NCBI RefSeq assembly: GCF_016925635.1
Contig: NZ_CP070490.1
Location: 4,284,001-4,348,000 of the forward strand
Source of the DNA: Lysinibacillus fusiformis
GTDB taxonomy: Bacteria; Bacillota; Bacilli; Bacillales_A; Planococcaceae
Direction of reading: 5' to 3'
DNA length: 64,000 nucleotides
The notes beneath the pieces are model-generated. The model ran no database searches. It was not told the origin of the DNA and worked only from the letters and a program-made list of their open reading frames with translations. The first letter of the stretch is position 1, and each line of letters opens with the position of its first letter. The translations under genes and the position numbers were made by a program. This document shows positions 17,665-27,126 of the stretch, in pieces.

Positions 17665-18267
17665 TTAGGACTTATTCAATATATTATCTAGTATTCTCCC
17701 AGTAATGGGCATAAAGAAATGCAGGATAAAGCCACCTAAACAAACCGTTAATAATGTACCAATACCGATTGGGCCTTTACAAATGATCGCCAACACTAAG
17801 AATAAGAGGTAAATAGCTGTTCTTGAGAAAAAAATCGTTTTTTTCGTTAATTCTTTAATAATTAAGGTTAGTCGATCTACAGGAATTGGCGCAAAATTTG
17901 TATGTAAATAGGTTGCCGTTCCTAAACCAACTACAACCAATCCTATGACAAAACAAACGGTTTGGCTATACCAAATATCAGGGGTTACAACATCGTGGAA
18001 TAAAAATAACCACATATCGATCCCTATACCCGTAATAAATGCGGTGATCAAGCCTAAAATTTCTGGCCTTTGTCTAGCTAACAGGGAATTACTACATATT
18101 AATAGGAGCGCTAAGATGATTTCCCAACTTCCTACAGTTAGCCCCACATTTTTAGATAATCCTACGAGAAGTGCATCAAAAGGTGACGTGCCGAGGTTAG
18201 ATTGAATCGTGAGCGAAATGCCTAGCGTTAAAATTAAAATGCCCACTACATAAAAGACATATTTCAA
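17665..18267 (-). CDS. YczE/YyaS/YitT-family integral membrane protein
   Basis: A 200-residue protein with five hydrophobic segments. The opening GILILTLGISLTIQSNLGTSPFDAL and central GLGTATYLHTNFAPIPVDRL are hallmarks of the YczE family (membrane proteins often beside phosphopantetheinyl transferases or biosynthesis genes). The function is unknown; some members affect antibiotic synthesis. AGGAGG lies close upstream of ATG 18267. It is divergent from paiA, separated by about 127 bp of AT-rich promoter DNA. Confidence 0.8.
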   Translation of the reverse strand: MKYVFYVVGILILTLGISLTIQSNLGTSPFDALLVGLSKNVGLTVGSWEIILALLLICSNSLLARQRPEILGLITAFITGIGIDMWLFLFHDVVTPDIWYSQTVCFVIGLVVVGLGTATYLHTNFAPIPVDRLTLIIKELTKKTIFFSRTAIYLLFLVLAIICKGPIGIGTLLTVCLGGFILHFFMPITGRILDNILNKS

Positions 18268-18358
18268 ATAAAAGACCTCCTCCTATTAATTTTATTGCAA
18301 ATACAATAAAATTACGTTAAATTGACTATATACTCTTTTTATTGCATTTACAATATAA

Positions 18359-18913
<555 letters not shown>

Positions 18914-18921
18914 AATTTTTA

Positions 18922-18958
18922 TGGCAGAAACGTTGATTCACAACATTTCTGCCTTCTC
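18922..18958. terminator. Bidirectional terminator between paiA and paiB
   Basis: A 13-bp stem, GGCAGAAACGTTG with CAACATTTCTGCC (one GU pair), followed by TTCTCTTTT. Confidence 0.8.
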
Positions 18959-18960
18959 TT

Positions 18961-19578
18961 TTAATTGCTTCTATTTTTCTTCATGGCCTCAGCCACCGCA
19001 TCAGCATGTGGATCTTCCTCTTTATAGAGCTCATTTATAATATTGGCGTAATCACTCGCATTACGATTTTGACTTAATTTATAGGCAGCTTGCACTTCTT
19101 CTACCTTTATTTTAAACCCTTTTATTCCTTTCATTTCTTGCTGCAGAAGTTCCGGAGATAGTTTATCCCACAAGACAGGATTTTCACGGAATGACTCATA
19201 TTTTTCAAGTAAGCTAGACAAATCTTGTTCTAAGTCTTTTCCTTCCATGACATTTGCTTTTCCATAAACATGGACAGCTTGATAATTCCAGGTTGGCACA
19301 TTTTCATGCTCATACCAAGAGGAAGAGATATAGGCATGTGGACCATTAAATATCACCAGAATGTCATGCACCTCCTCAAATGTCTTCCATAATGGGTTGC
19401 CATAGGCTAAGTGACCTGTCAGATAATAGTCATCCTCGATTTTTTTCAGGAGTACGGGGATATGAGCTGCTATTGGCTTACCTTTTCTAATTGAAACAAT
19501 TGTTGCAAAGGCATTATGCTGAATAAATTCTTTGATTTCTTCTAAATCCGTTACTTTGTAATACTTAGGAACATACAT
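18961..19578 (-). CDS. paiB: PaiB-family FMN-binding negative regulator
   Basis: A 205-residue protein with the PaiB signature: MYVPKYYKVTD at the start, HIPVLLKK, LTGHLAYGNPLWK, SSSWYEHENVPTWNYQAVHV, and GIKGFKIKVEEVQAAYKLSQNR. PaiB has a split-barrel flavin-binding fold and in B. subtilis works with PaiA to repress protease and sporulation genes. Here it converges on paiA and is divergent from a MocR regulator (ATG 19746). A weak AAGGAGAG precedes ATG 19578. Confidence 0.92.
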   Translation of the reverse strand: MYVPKYYKVTDLEEIKEFIQHNAFATIVSIRKGKPIAAHIPVLLKKIEDDYYLTGHLAYGNPLWKTFEEVHDILVIFNGPHAYISSSWYEHENVPTWNYQAVHVYGKANVMEGKDLEQDLSSLLEKYESFRENPVLWDKLSPELLQQEMKGIKGFKIKVEEVQAAYKLSQNRNASDYANIINELYKEEDPHADAVAEAMKKNRSN

Positions 19579-19693
19579 GGAAATCTCTCCTTATACATAA
19601 AATCATCGCGAGTTTTTGGAATAAACAAATAATTGTGTATGGACGTCTTTACATTTTCTACTCAACAATGTAGATTTTATTATAATCAATTAC

Positions 19694-19714
19694 TGGCACC
19701 TCTTAAAAGTGCCA
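19694..19714. promoter_or_regulatory. Inverted repeat TGGCAC-N9-GTGCCA, candidate operator
   Basis: TGGCAC at 19694-19699 and GTGCCA at 19709-19714 lie 32 bp before the MocR start and within the promoter region shared with paiB. MocR proteins are usually autoregulated, so this is a plausible operator. TATAAT at 19681-19686 could be a -10 box for the plus strand. Confidence 0.5.
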
Positions 19715-19745
19715 ATAACGCTATTTCTAAAGGAGCCAAGAAACC

Positions 19746-21161
19746 ATGCTCGAAATGACACCAAACTTGAATAGTGAAGAACCGCTTTATCTTCAATTAT
19801 ATAACTATATAAAAGCTGAAATCCAAAATGGCAATATCTCCGCTCAAAGCAAATTGCCGTCTCAGCGTAGTCTAGCTCAACATTTACAGATTAGTCGCAA
19901 CACGGTAGATGCAGCTTACCAACAGCTCCTTGCAGAGGGCTATGTGGTTAGTAAAGAACGAGAGGGACTATTTGTGGTCGATCTTGAAAAAGGTTATTTC
20001 CAAGCAAACTCCCATCATTTTGAACCTCAATTAACAACTCAGCAAAAACAAGAACGACTAGCTATTAAGTACGATTTTAATTATGGGGATATTAATTTAA
20101 AAGATTTTCCCTTTAAAATATGGCGTAAATTAACGATGCAAAGCCTTGATGAAGAACAGGCTCAGCTGCTTTTATACGGAGATCCACAGGGCGAGCTTGA
20201 ATTAAGGAATTATATGGCAACTTATCTTTATGAAGCTAGAGGGGTGCAATGCAGTGTAGACCAAATTGTTATAGGGGCAGGCCTGCAGTTTCTTATGGGC
20301 ATCGTATGTAACTTAATTGGGCGAAATGAGCTTTTTGCTATGGAAGATCCAGGTTATTATCGCGTTCGCCAACTGTTTAAAGATAATGCTATAAAGGTGA
20401 AACCAATCTCTCTTGACAATCACGGGATTCATATCGACCAATTAAGGAAAAACAAAATAAAGGCTGTTTATGTTACACCCTCCCATCAATTTCCCCTTGG
20501 AACGGTTATGCCTATCTCAAGAAGATTAGCGTTACTAGAGTGGGCAAAGGAAGAAAATGCTTATATCATCGAGGATGATTATGATGGGGAATTTCGATAT
20601 GCTGGAAAACCGATACCTGCTCTACAAGGATTAGATTCAAATGATCGGGTCATCTATATGGGCACCTTTTCAAAATCTTTGATTCCCTCTATCAAACTAA
20701 GCTACATGATATTACCAAGAAAATTAATCAATATATTTCATCGCAACAATTACTATGTTCAAACTGTATCGAGACTCCATCAGCATACGTTGCAACTATT
20801 TATGGAGAGTGGACATTGGGAGAGACACTTAAATAAAACACGCAATAGCTATAAGCGAAGATATGAGGCTTTACTTAAGGCCATTCATCAAACTTTTGGG
20901 GAAAATGTGAAAATATATGGGGCTAGCAGTGGCTTACATATTTTACTAGAACCAAATAATAAGATGTCTGAAGAGGAATTGATTGATACAGCAAAAATGG
21001 CTGGCGTTCGGGTCTACCCAACATCCATTTTTTATGCAAACCCCTCGATCTTACAGCCCGCAAAGGTATTACTTGGATTTGCTAACCTAGCGGAAGATGA
21101 GATTGACACGGGCATTAAGCTATTAAACAATGCTTGGTTTGATAGGTGTCATATGTTGTGA
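19746..21161 (+). CDS. MocR-type regulator (GntR HTH plus aminotransferase domain)
   Basis: A 471-residue protein: a GntR winged helix at residues 12-75 (PLYLQLYNYIKAEIQNGNISAQSKLPSQRSLAQHLQISRNTVDAAYQQLLAEGYV) and an aminotransferase-like domain with EDDYDGEFRY and the PLP lysine in GTFSKSLIPSIKLSY. It is a second MocR paralogue in this window, only distantly similar to the one at 10066. AAAGGAG lies about 10 bp before ATG 19746. The neighbour paiB is divergent; the regulated genes might be paiB or polyamine or amino-acid metabolism, which is inference only. Confidence 0.9.
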   Translation: MLEMTPNLNSEEPLYLQLYNYIKAEIQNGNISAQSKLPSQRSLAQHLQISRNTVDAAYQQLLAEGYVVSKEREGLFVVDLEKGYFQANSHHFEPQLTTQQKQERLAIKYDFNYGDINLKDFPFKIWRKLTMQSLDEEQAQLLLYGDPQGELELRNYMATYLYEARGVQCSVDQIVIGAGLQFLMGIVCNLIGRNELFAMEDPGYYRVRQLFKDNAIKVKPISLDNHGIHIDQLRKNKIKAVYVTPSHQFPLGTVMPISRRLALLEWAKEENAYIIEDDYDGEFRYAGKPIPALQGLDSNDRVIYMGTFSKSLIPSIKLSYMILPRKLINIFHRNNYYVQTVSRLHQHTLQLFMESGHWERHLNKTRNSYKRRYEALLKAIHQTFGENVKIYGASSGLHILLEPNNKMSEEELIDTAKMAGVRVYPTSIFYANPSILQPAKVLLGFANLAEDEIDTGIKLLNNAWFDRCHML

Positions 21162-21229
21162 ATCTTTCAAAGTTCTATTTCTACATTTCTTGTATATACA
21201 TAGTAGAGATAGGTGGGAGGGGGATTTTC

Positions 21230-21658
21230 ATGCAATTTTATTATGGCAATCAAATGCCATTACGTGTATTAGATGAAGCTGAATTTTGGAAGCATCAAGA
21301 AGAGGAGCATACAGTAGTAATAAGAGAGCTTGTAAAAGATTTGGAGCAGCCATATGTCGATGCGTTAAAGGAATGGGAAAAAGCTTTCGCTCAAACACAT
21401 CAGCAAGTTGTAAGATATATAGAAACAGTCAATCGTTCACAGGGACAAGTTTCCCCAGCCCTGTTTCAGGATATTTTACAGCTAACTTCCTTCTGTCTAC
21501 AACAGAGTGATCAATTTATCCAGTTTTGTCGAACTCTAATGGAAGAAAGTCAACCGATAAGCGCCAATCCGACAGCTAAAGTTGTATTAAATCATATCAT
21601 TGTAGAATCCGAATATTTTATCGGAATTGCTCAAACCATTTTATACCAACAGAAATAA
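21230..21658 (+). CDS. DUF2935-like helical protein
   Basis: A 142-residue protein predicted to be a four-helix bundle. The N-terminal LRVLDEAEFWKHQEEEHTVVIREL is like the first helix of DUF2935 proteins, in which Glu and His residues suggest a ferritin-like metal site. The start is ATG 21230, with GGGAGGGGG 6 bp before; the longer frame from 21146 has no ribosome site. It stands alone between the MocR gene and a terminator. The function is unknown. Confidence 0.6.
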   Translation: MQFYYGNQMPLRVLDEAEFWKHQEEEHTVVIRELVKDLEQPYVDALKEWEKAFAQTHQQVVRYIETVNRSQGQVSPALFQDILQLTSFCLQQSDQFIQFCRTLMEESQPISANPTAKVVLNHIIVESEYFIGIAQTILYQQK

Positions 21659-21674
21659 TAGGTTTTAGCGTGAG

Positions 21675-21719
21675 AAAAATGGAGTTTGGAGAAAGGACAC
21701 TTGCCACACTCCATTTTTA
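21675..21719. terminator. Bidirectional terminator
   Basis: AAAAATGGAGT pairs with ACTCCATTTTT around a 22-nt loop, between converging genes. Confidence 0.8.
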
Positions 21720-21741
21720 GTTCGCTAGTTCCATCACCATA

Positions 21742-22107
21742 TTAACTATTCGGAATTTTCTCTTTATACTTAAAGGAAAGGAGACTTAAAGAATAATTCT
21801 TCAGTGTATCTGTGTTAACAAAGTCATTTAGAATACTTTCAATTGAACTACAATGTTGATTGATTAAATTAATTTCTTCTATATAAATTGAATCGATCAA
21901 AACTTCTCTTAATGTTTTAAATACTATTTTTTGCTCATTAAATAAATAAACCAATTCAAATCTAGCGTTCACTATTAAGGTGGTAATCTCAGGGAAAACA
22001 ATTCGATCCTTTAATACTTCAAGAATGGAATCCACGGATTTTACTCCTTCAATAGCCTGTATAGATGAAAAAGCACCATTTAATAGCTCTTCAAAATCAA
22101 CCTTCAT
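21742..22107 (-). CDS. Hypothetical protein, 121 residues
   Basis: A soluble, mainly helical protein with no motif I recognise (MKVDFEELLNGAFSSIQAI ... LLSFKYKEKIPNS). GGAGGATT lies just before ATG 22107, so it is probably expressed. It is isolated: a terminator lies on one side, and a degenerate region with an IS remnant lies on the other. Confidence 0.5.
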   Translation of the reverse strand: MKVDFEELLNGAFSSIQAIEGVKSVDSILEVLKDRIVFPEITTLIVNARFELVYLFNEQKIVFKTLREVLIDSIYIEEINLINQHCSSIESILNDFVNTDTLKNYSLSLLSFKYKEKIPNS

Positions 22108-22386
22108 TCATTTAAATCCTCCATCAATCTTAAATTCTTTCTGATAATAACATTTTTTTAGAAAAATTTTAATGATTAATATTTCCCTTCAATAATGTGG
22201 AAATACTGTTTAGTACTAATTAAGATTTCTAGATGCCTCTTGAAATTAATTTTTCAAAATAATAACAAACTAAAACTCCTATAAGGCGTTATGATTCTTT
22301 GTTCAGATTTTGTTCAAACTTAATATGCTACTATCTCAAAGGGTGAACAATATGATGTAAAGATACATCTGAATGGGAGCTTGGTA

Positions 22387-22480
22387 ATGAAAAAATATGA
22401 TTATTGTAATTATAGCCATGCGATTAGTGATAGTTTTTTCATTCAATAACCAGCCACAAATCATACATAAAAGAGGTTTT
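22387..22480 (+). pseudogene. Possible N-terminal remnant of a sensor kinase
   Basis: After GGGAGCTTGGTA an ATG (22387) starts MKKYDYCNY; one frame change gives a hydrophobic stretch MIIVIIAMRLVIVFSFNNQP like a signal anchor. The C-terminal end of a kinase survives about 570 bp downstream, directly before the response regulator, so this may be the other end of the same lost gene. This is inference from position and hydrophobicity. Confidence 0.3.
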
Positions 22481-22510
22481 AAAAGTTACCGGAAAATTCG
22501 TGCTATGCTC

Positions 22511-22565
22511 CCCATTAGGTAGACAGATTAAGAAATAAAATCTGTTTATCTAATGGGCGTTTTTA
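22511..22565 (+). terminator. Hairpin in front of an IS remnant
   Basis: CCCATTAGGTAGACAGATT pairs with AATCTGTTTATCTAATGGG around a short loop, followed by CGTTTTTA. It may be a terminator protecting the transposase gene or part of the IS end. Confidence 0.6.
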
Positions 22566-22566
22566 T

Positions 22567-22850
22567 GTGGCAAAGCAAGTATCCAATCGAACTAAAACTA
22601 CAAATCCTTCAATTGTTTGAAGATGGTCACTATTCTATCCTCGAATTGTGTGAACGGTTTTCATTCAATCTTCAGACTTTTTATAGCTGAAATATGAGGC
22701 TGGTGGATGTGGAGGATAAAAGAAGCTACTTCATTAAAATTCTTTTCAAAAAGGTGAAATTAGTAGTTGTTGAAGACTATATTCAGGGAAATTATTCAAA
22801 GACGAGTGTTGATGAATATGAAATTAGAAGTACTTCCGTTTGAAAAAAGT
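22567..22850 (+). pseudogene. Remnant of an IS150/IS3-type transposase (OrfA)
   Basis: From ATG 22567 the frame reads MWQSKYPIELKLQILQLFED, then GHYSILELCERFSFNLQTFY, and stops. In the next frame it continues KYEAGGCGG. This is the helix-turn-helix start of IS3-family OrfA proteins (YPIELK ... VQ.W..KYE..G). The later part to about 22850 is degraded, and no intact OrfB or clear terminal repeat is present. Confidence 0.65.
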
Positions 22851-22951
22851 AGGTAAAAAAGTATACTATTCATAGTGGATGAAAAGATTCAGGTAAAAGG
22901 ATGCGTTCAACTATGACAGATGGGAATGAAGAAAGTACAAGAATCGGCTTT

Positions 22952-23065
22952 ATGAATCAATTAAAGACATATAAATTAATAATAAATGCTAGTTTACGAA
23001 TATACAGCGAAGAAGGAAAGGGAACAACAATTGTCGTTTTATTACCAGAGGGTGGTGGCACATGA
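22952..23065 (+). pseudogene. C-terminal fragment of a histidine kinase
   Basis: The frame ending in TGA 23063-23065 reads NASLRIYSEEGKGTTIVVLL then PEGGGT, which is the last G-box strand of a HATPase_c domain (xIxSEEGKGTTxxxxLP). Its stop overlaps the ATG of the response regulator by four bases (ATGA), so the fragment is the tail of the cognate kinase. The catalytic and dimerisation parts are gone. Confidence 0.65.
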
Positions 23066-24168
23066 ATATAATGATCGTTGATGATGAAAAATTAGCCATT
23101 GATATTTTAACGATCATGGTTAAACAACTTACTCAATTTCAGATTAACATTAAGGGGACATTTACAAATTCAACTGAAGCCCTCCATTTTCTTGAAAAAG
23201 AAAAGATTGATGTAGTGTTTTTAGATATTGAAATGATTGACACACACGGTATGCAACTTGCGAAGCAACTACTACACAAGCAACCATCCTTACAAATCAT
23301 TTTTGTGACGGCTCATACCCAATTTGCAGTGGAGGCCTTTGAAGTAGAGGCAACAGATTATTTATTAAAGCCTGTACATGAAAAACGACTTATTATAGCG
23401 TTAACAAAAGCACAGAAAAAAATGGTCGTTACGGCGGCACCAAGGAAAGAGCAGGAAAACTCATTATATGCGCATACTTTAGGCAGTTTTTATTTATTGG
23501 ATATTCAACATAATGTGATGAAGTGGCGTACAAGAAAAGTACGTGAACTATTTTTATATTTATTATTTCACCAAAAAAGGCCCATGTTAAATGCCGTCCT
23601 TTTAGAGGTATTGTGGCCAGATTTGAATTTTGAAAAGGCAGCAAGTAATTTACATACAACTATTTATCATTTAAGAAAGATATTAAAGGACAATGGCTTA
23701 CAGGATCCCATCCTATTAGTCAATAATCATTATAAATTAAATGCAGTCATTAAAACGGATTATGACGAGCTCAATCAATTATTAGAGCAGGATCAACATG
23801 ATGAGAAATCCATTCAGCAGTTATTGAATTGCTATGAAGGGGATTTTTTAGTGGATGAAGAGTATTTATGGGTTAATCAAATCAGGCTTCGCTTAAAGCA
23901 AGCTGTCTTACATGTGCTTGAACAGTATACGGCTCGTACAAACGCTGACCATGCTCTATTAAAATATAATTGCTTACAAAAGCTATTAGAGCTAGATGAA
24001 TACAATGAACATTATATGTTTCAATTGTTGGAATTCTTAATTCAGCATAATAGGAAACAGGAATGTTTAAAATTCTATAAAACTATAGAGGCGAAATTAG
24101 CTGAAATTGACCTCTCTGTGCCAGAAAAGATTAATAGAACATATAACGAATACTTACTCAATCTATAA
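23062..24168 (+). CDS. Response regulator with SARP/BTAD-type output domain
   Basis: A 368-residue regulator: an N-terminal receiver with acid pair D7-D8, phospho-acceptor D55 (VVFLDIEM), T in IIFVTAHT and K103 in LLKPV; then an OmpR/SARP-like winged helix (VRELFLYLLFHQKRPMLNAVLLEVLWPDLNFEKAASNLHTTIYHLRKIL); then a BTAD helical domain to the end (NQIRLRLKQAVLHVLEQY). Such proteins normally work with a co-transcribed histidine kinase, of which only the last residues remain here, so it is an orphan. A terminator follows. Confidence 0.88.
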   Translation: MNIMIVDDEKLAIDILTIMVKQLTQFQINIKGTFTNSTEALHFLEKEKIDVVFLDIEMIDTHGMQLAKQLLHKQPSLQIIFVTAHTQFAVEAFEVEATDYLLKPVHEKRLIIALTKAQKKMVVTAAPRKEQENSLYAHTLGSFYLLDIQHNVMKWRTRKVRELFLYLLFHQKRPMLNAVLLEVLWPDLNFEKAASNLHTTIYHLRKILKDNGLQDPILLVNNHYKLNAVIKTDYDELNQLLEQDQHDEKSIQQLLNCYEGDFLVDEEYLWVNQIRLRLKQAVLHVLEQYTARTNADHALLKYNCLQKLLELDEYNEHYMFQLLEFLIQHNRKQECLKFYKTIEAKLAEIDLSVPEKINRTYNEYLLNL

Positions 24169-24218
24169 TGGATGAAAGATCCGTTATACAAACAATTTGA
24201 AATAAAAGAGGCAAGCGA

Positions 24219-24253
24219 AAAGGATTGGGAAAAATTAAATTCCCAATCCTTTA
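24219..24253. terminator. Bidirectional terminator
   Basis: AAAGGATTGGGA pairs with TCCCAATCCTTT between the response regulator and the converging DUF3888 gene. Confidence 0.8.
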
Positions 24254-24991
24254 CATATACCAAGGCAACAAATCCTCCATCTTCTTACCTGGCTTACTTG
24301 CTTTATCTGTTACGATCCATGTGCCTTCTTTCTTTTGCAGTTGATATTTTACATTTGTTCCATCCGCCCTTTTAAAAAGCATATAGCCTGTATTACCTTT
24401 GATAAAGGTGACAGGGTCTATGACATTTTTGTAGGGTATCTTTCGCTCAGGAAATAAAATATTGGTGGCTATTTCCTCTGCAATTGCAGCAAGGGGTTTC
24501 ATGTCATTATTGATTTCAGCTTGGTATTGCAATTGATCGTATCTATAGGAAATATACGATGACAAGTCCAGATTAAAGCTTTGCTGTATATCTGAAAGTG
24601 TTGCGCGATAGAATGCATCTATTGCTTTTTCTACATCATCCGCCTCATGTTTATAGCGAAGTGTGCTGACACCCGTTGGACTGACTTCAAACGTAATGAT
24701 TTCCTTACTATTGGGTGGGGAATGTGCATGTTCAAAGGTGGTGACTTCAACGTTAACTTTAAAGCCAAATTGACTTTCTCTGACAATTTTTAAAATTTTC
24801 ACATCATATAAGCCATACTGCTTAGGATAGCCGTAGTAATGATCAATTTCCTTTTCTATATATGGATTAAGGATTGTGATCAATGTGTCAGCAATCAGTT
24901 TCTCATCAGTTTGTTCACTTTGTGCATACATCTTACTGGGCAGCATCAAAATAGTTACGATAGCCATTAAAACATAAGTGATTTTTTTCAT
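24251..24991 (-). CDS. Secreted DUF3888-domain protein
   Basis: A 246-residue protein with a signal peptide (MKKITYVLMAIVTILMLPSKMYAQ). The N-terminal half carries the DUF3888 pattern, EKLIADTLITILNPYIEKEIDHYYG, with a KVNVEVTTFEHAHSPP strand. The C-terminal half (NNDMKPLAAIAEEIATNILFPE ... YQLQKKEGTWIVTDKASKPGKK) looks like a separate beta domain of the NTF2-like or lipoprotein kind. The function is unknown. It is divergent from another small secreted protein at 25082. Confidence 0.7.
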   Translation of the reverse strand: MKKITYVLMAIVTILMLPSKMYAQSEQTDEKLIADTLITILNPYIEKEIDHYYGYPKQYGLYDVKILKIVRESQFGFKVNVEVTTFEHAHSPPNSKEIITFEVSPTGVSTLRYKHEADDVEKAIDAFYRATLSDIQQSFNLDLSSYISYRYDQLQYQAEINNDMKPLAAIAEEIATNILFPERKIPYKNVIDPVTFIKGNTGYMLFKRADGTNVKYQLQKKEGTWIVTDKASKPGKKMEDLLPWYM

Positions 24992-25081
24992 GGAATAGGA
25001 GCCTTTCTGTAGGATAATACTTTATAGGATGCGCCAATCACAGTAAATTATTGAGCATTTTTAAGAAAGGGAGGGGATACG

Positions 25082-25501
25082 TTGCGAAAAATAATGATGC
25101 CCTTTATATGTATGCTTTTGTTATTTCCAACAGTATCTTTGGCGTCAGAACCTGAAGGCTTAGTATGTCCAAATCCAGATGTATTGATGAAAACCACGGA
25201 GAAAGACAAAGATGAGCTTATTCAATCATTGGCTGACATCATTCCAAAAGTATATGGCTCAAGCCCTGAGTATCAGGAGTGGCAAATTGAGGTGATAAAA
25301 CCTATGCCATTATTAGCTGGCATGGAGGAGAATTACTATAAAATGGCGATGAACTTCTGTGGAGAAAATGTGGCGAATCACTCCTGGTTTGTTCGACTAA
25401 GGTTTCCAAGATTACTCCCAGCGCAAAGTGCATCTCTTGGGGAGCTATATATTGTGAAAGAAACAAATAATAAATGGGTCCCTTGGTTCCAATATCATTA
25501 A
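25082..25501 (+). CDS. Small secreted protein of unknown function
   Basis: A 139-residue protein with a signal peptide (MRKIMMPFICMLLLFPTVSLA). The mature part has two Cys (VCPNPD, NFCGEN) that may form a disulfide. The start is TTG 25082, with GGGAGGGG 5 bp upstream; no better ATG fits. It is divergent from the DUF3888 protein, with which it may share a promoter region. I do not recognise the family. Confidence 0.6.
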   Translation: MRKIMMPFICMLLLFPTVSLASEPEGLVCPNPDVLMKTTEKDKDELIQSLADIIPKVYGSSPEYQEWQIEVIKPMPLLAGMEENYYKMAMNFCGENVANHSWFVRLRFPRLLPAQSASLGELYIVKETNNKWVPWFQYH

Positions 25502-25535
25502 AAAAGAAGAATCCATAAATTGGATTCTTCTCTTC
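25502..25535. terminator. Bidirectional terminator
   Basis: GAAGAATCCA-TAAAT-TGGATTCTTC between two converging genes, with an A5 run on one side. Confidence 0.8.
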
Positions 25536-25536
25536 A

Positions 25537-27015
25537 CTACATAGCTATCGTTTTCGTTGCCACGGCTTGTTGAAATGCCTGGTCATGCTCAACTATCACC
25601 ATTGTGAGATGAGCGCTTTGAATAAGCTCTTCAATCTGCATACGTGAATAGATATCAATAAAATTGAATGGTTCATCCCAAATATATAAATGAGCTTTCT
25701 CACACAAGCTTTTAGCAATCAGCAGTTTTTTCTTTTGCCCACCAGAATAATGAGAGATGTCTTTCTCAAATTGAATTCGCTCAAAATCCATCTTGCGCAG
25801 AATTGATTTAAATAACGTCTCATCAATACCATGCTCTTCAATAAATTCCGATAATAACCCCTTCAAATGGGATGTATCCTGTTGAACATAGGAAATGACC
25901 AGACCTGAAGCTAATTTAATGGCGCCTGTATGTTGGATGGGCTTGCCTAGAATAAGTTTTAGAATACTACTTTTTCCGTTTCCATTTTTGCCATCTATAA
26001 CAATGCGATCACCTTGTGCCACTTGGAAGCTAATGGGCTTATTTACGATATGGTCATCGTACCGAATCGATACATCCGTGACAACAACCATTTCTTTTGA
26101 TGGACATGCCAATGGCTCTACTTTCAATGACTCGGTTTTTTCAACATTTTTTAGCAGTTTTGATTTTTCCTCAATAGCTCTTTGTTGTCTGGATTCCAGG
26201 TTCTTTGCTCGTTTCATCATCTTGGCTGCTTTATGTCCAACAAAGCCTTTGTCCAGCTTCGAACCTGAATTGGTTGTCCCGTTTTTGGAGGCTTCCACTT
26301 GATTCGACCAACCTCCCGAACGCTTTGAGGACTGTTTTAATCGGTCGATATCTTTTTGCAGTCGTTGATTGGTTGCTTCTTCATGTTCCTGCTGTCGATC
26401 AAAATTGAGCTTCCAAGATGAGTAATTACCACTTTGAACGTCAATATTGGCTCTATTGATCGATAAAATATGGTCAACGCAGCCATCTAAAAAGCTTCTG
26501 TCATGCGAAATTAAAATAAATCCTTTTTTCCTACGAAGATAATCTGAGACCGTCTTTCGTGCATCCGTATCGAGATGATTGGTAGGTTCATCAATTAATA
26601 AAAATTGACCCTCTGTCAAAAATAACGCCGCAAGCAACACCTTTGTTTGCTCACCGTTGGATAATGTTTTAAAAGGACGATACATAACCTCCGCATCTAC
26701 ATGTAGATAAGCTATTTCACGTAAACATTCCCAATCCTCTGCCTGAGGGCAAATTTCTTCAAAAATTTCGTGTGTATATTTATTTGGATCCGAAACGGGA
26801 TAGGGGAAATAAGTAAAGTCTACGGAAGAGATGATTTTTCCGCTATACTCATAATTGCCTAATAGCAACTGAAAGAATGTTGTTTTACCTCGTCCGTTTC
26901 TCCCGATAAATCCAAGTTTCCAATCCGTGTCGATTTGGAAGTTTACCCCTTCAAAAATATTGTCAAAGCTACTTGGATAAGAAAAAGTTAGGTTTTGTAC
27001 TTGTATCATGGACAT
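25537..27015 (-). CDS. ABC-F ribosome-protection protein, Lsa type
   Basis: A 492-residue protein with two ABC domains and no membrane part. First domain: Walker A GRNGRGKTT, signature LSNGEQ, Walker B LLIDEPTNHLD. Second: GKNGNGKSS, YSGGQKKK, YIWDEPFNFID. A long charged linker with many Lys/Arg lies between (SKRSGGWSNQVEASK ... AKMMKRAKN), as in Lsa/Vga antibiotic-resistance ABC-F factors that displace lincosamides, pleuromutilins and streptogramin A from the ribosome. The start is ATG 27015 after AAAGGAGG; the longer frame from 27039 begins upstream of that site. The 5' leader carries a peptide and several hairpins. Confidence 0.88.
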   Translation of the reverse strand: MSMIQVQNLTFSYPSSFDNIFEGVNFQIDTDWKLGFIGRNGRGKTTFFQLLLGNYEYSGKIISSVDFTYFPYPVSDPNKYTHEIFEEICPQAEDWECLREIAYLHVDAEVMYRPFKTLSNGEQTKVLLAALFLTEGQFLLIDEPTNHLDTDARKTVSDYLRRKKGFILISHDRSFLDGCVDHILSINRANIDVQSGNYSSWKLNFDRQQEHEEATNQRLQKDIDRLKQSSKRSGGWSNQVEASKNGTTNSGSKLDKGFVGHKAAKMMKRAKNLESRQQRAIEEKSKLLKNVEKTESLKVEPLACPSKEMVVVTDVSIRYDDHIVNKPISFQVAQGDRIVIDGKNGNGKSSILKLILGKPIQHTGAIKLASGLVISYVQQDTSHLKGLLSEFIEEHGIDETLFKSILRKMDFERIQFEKDISHYSGGQKKKLLIAKSLCEKAHLYIWDEPFNFIDIYSRMQIEELIQSAHLTMVIVEHDQAFQQAVATKTIAM

Positions 27016-27022
27016 GATAATT

Positions 27023-27060
27023 CCTCCTTTGTATTGCAATAGTTTTCCTTTTCATACAAA
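27023..27060 (-). promoter_or_regulatory. Hairpin touching the abc-F ribosome site
   Basis: Read on the minus strand, TTTGTAT (27060-27054) pairs with ATACAAA (27034-27028). The last three bases of the stem are the first three of the AAAGGAGG ribosome site (27030-27023). The stem could therefore modulate translation of the ABC-F gene. Confidence 0.45.
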
Positions 27061-27068
27061 GTCGGTCT

Positions 27069-27126
27069 ATCCATCTATGCTCCATTGCTCCGTATAAGTA
27101 GATGGATATTAACGACTTATACGGAG
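27069..27126 (-). promoter_or_regulatory. Competing hairpins between leader peptide and abc-F gene
   Basis: One stem joins CTCCGTATAAGT (27126-27115 on the minus strand) to ACTTATACGGAG (27099-27088), 12 bp and perfect. A second joins ATCCATCTA (27107-27099) to TAGATGGAT (27077-27069). The 5' arm of the second lies in the loop of the first, so the two are essentially alternatives. The first stem overlaps the end of the leader peptide, so a ribosome stalled there would open it. Confidence 0.6.

Noticed and set aside
22511-22850. Complete insertion sequence
   Set aside because: Only a damaged OrfA beginning and a hairpin are seen; no OrfB, no paired terminal repeats and no target duplication.
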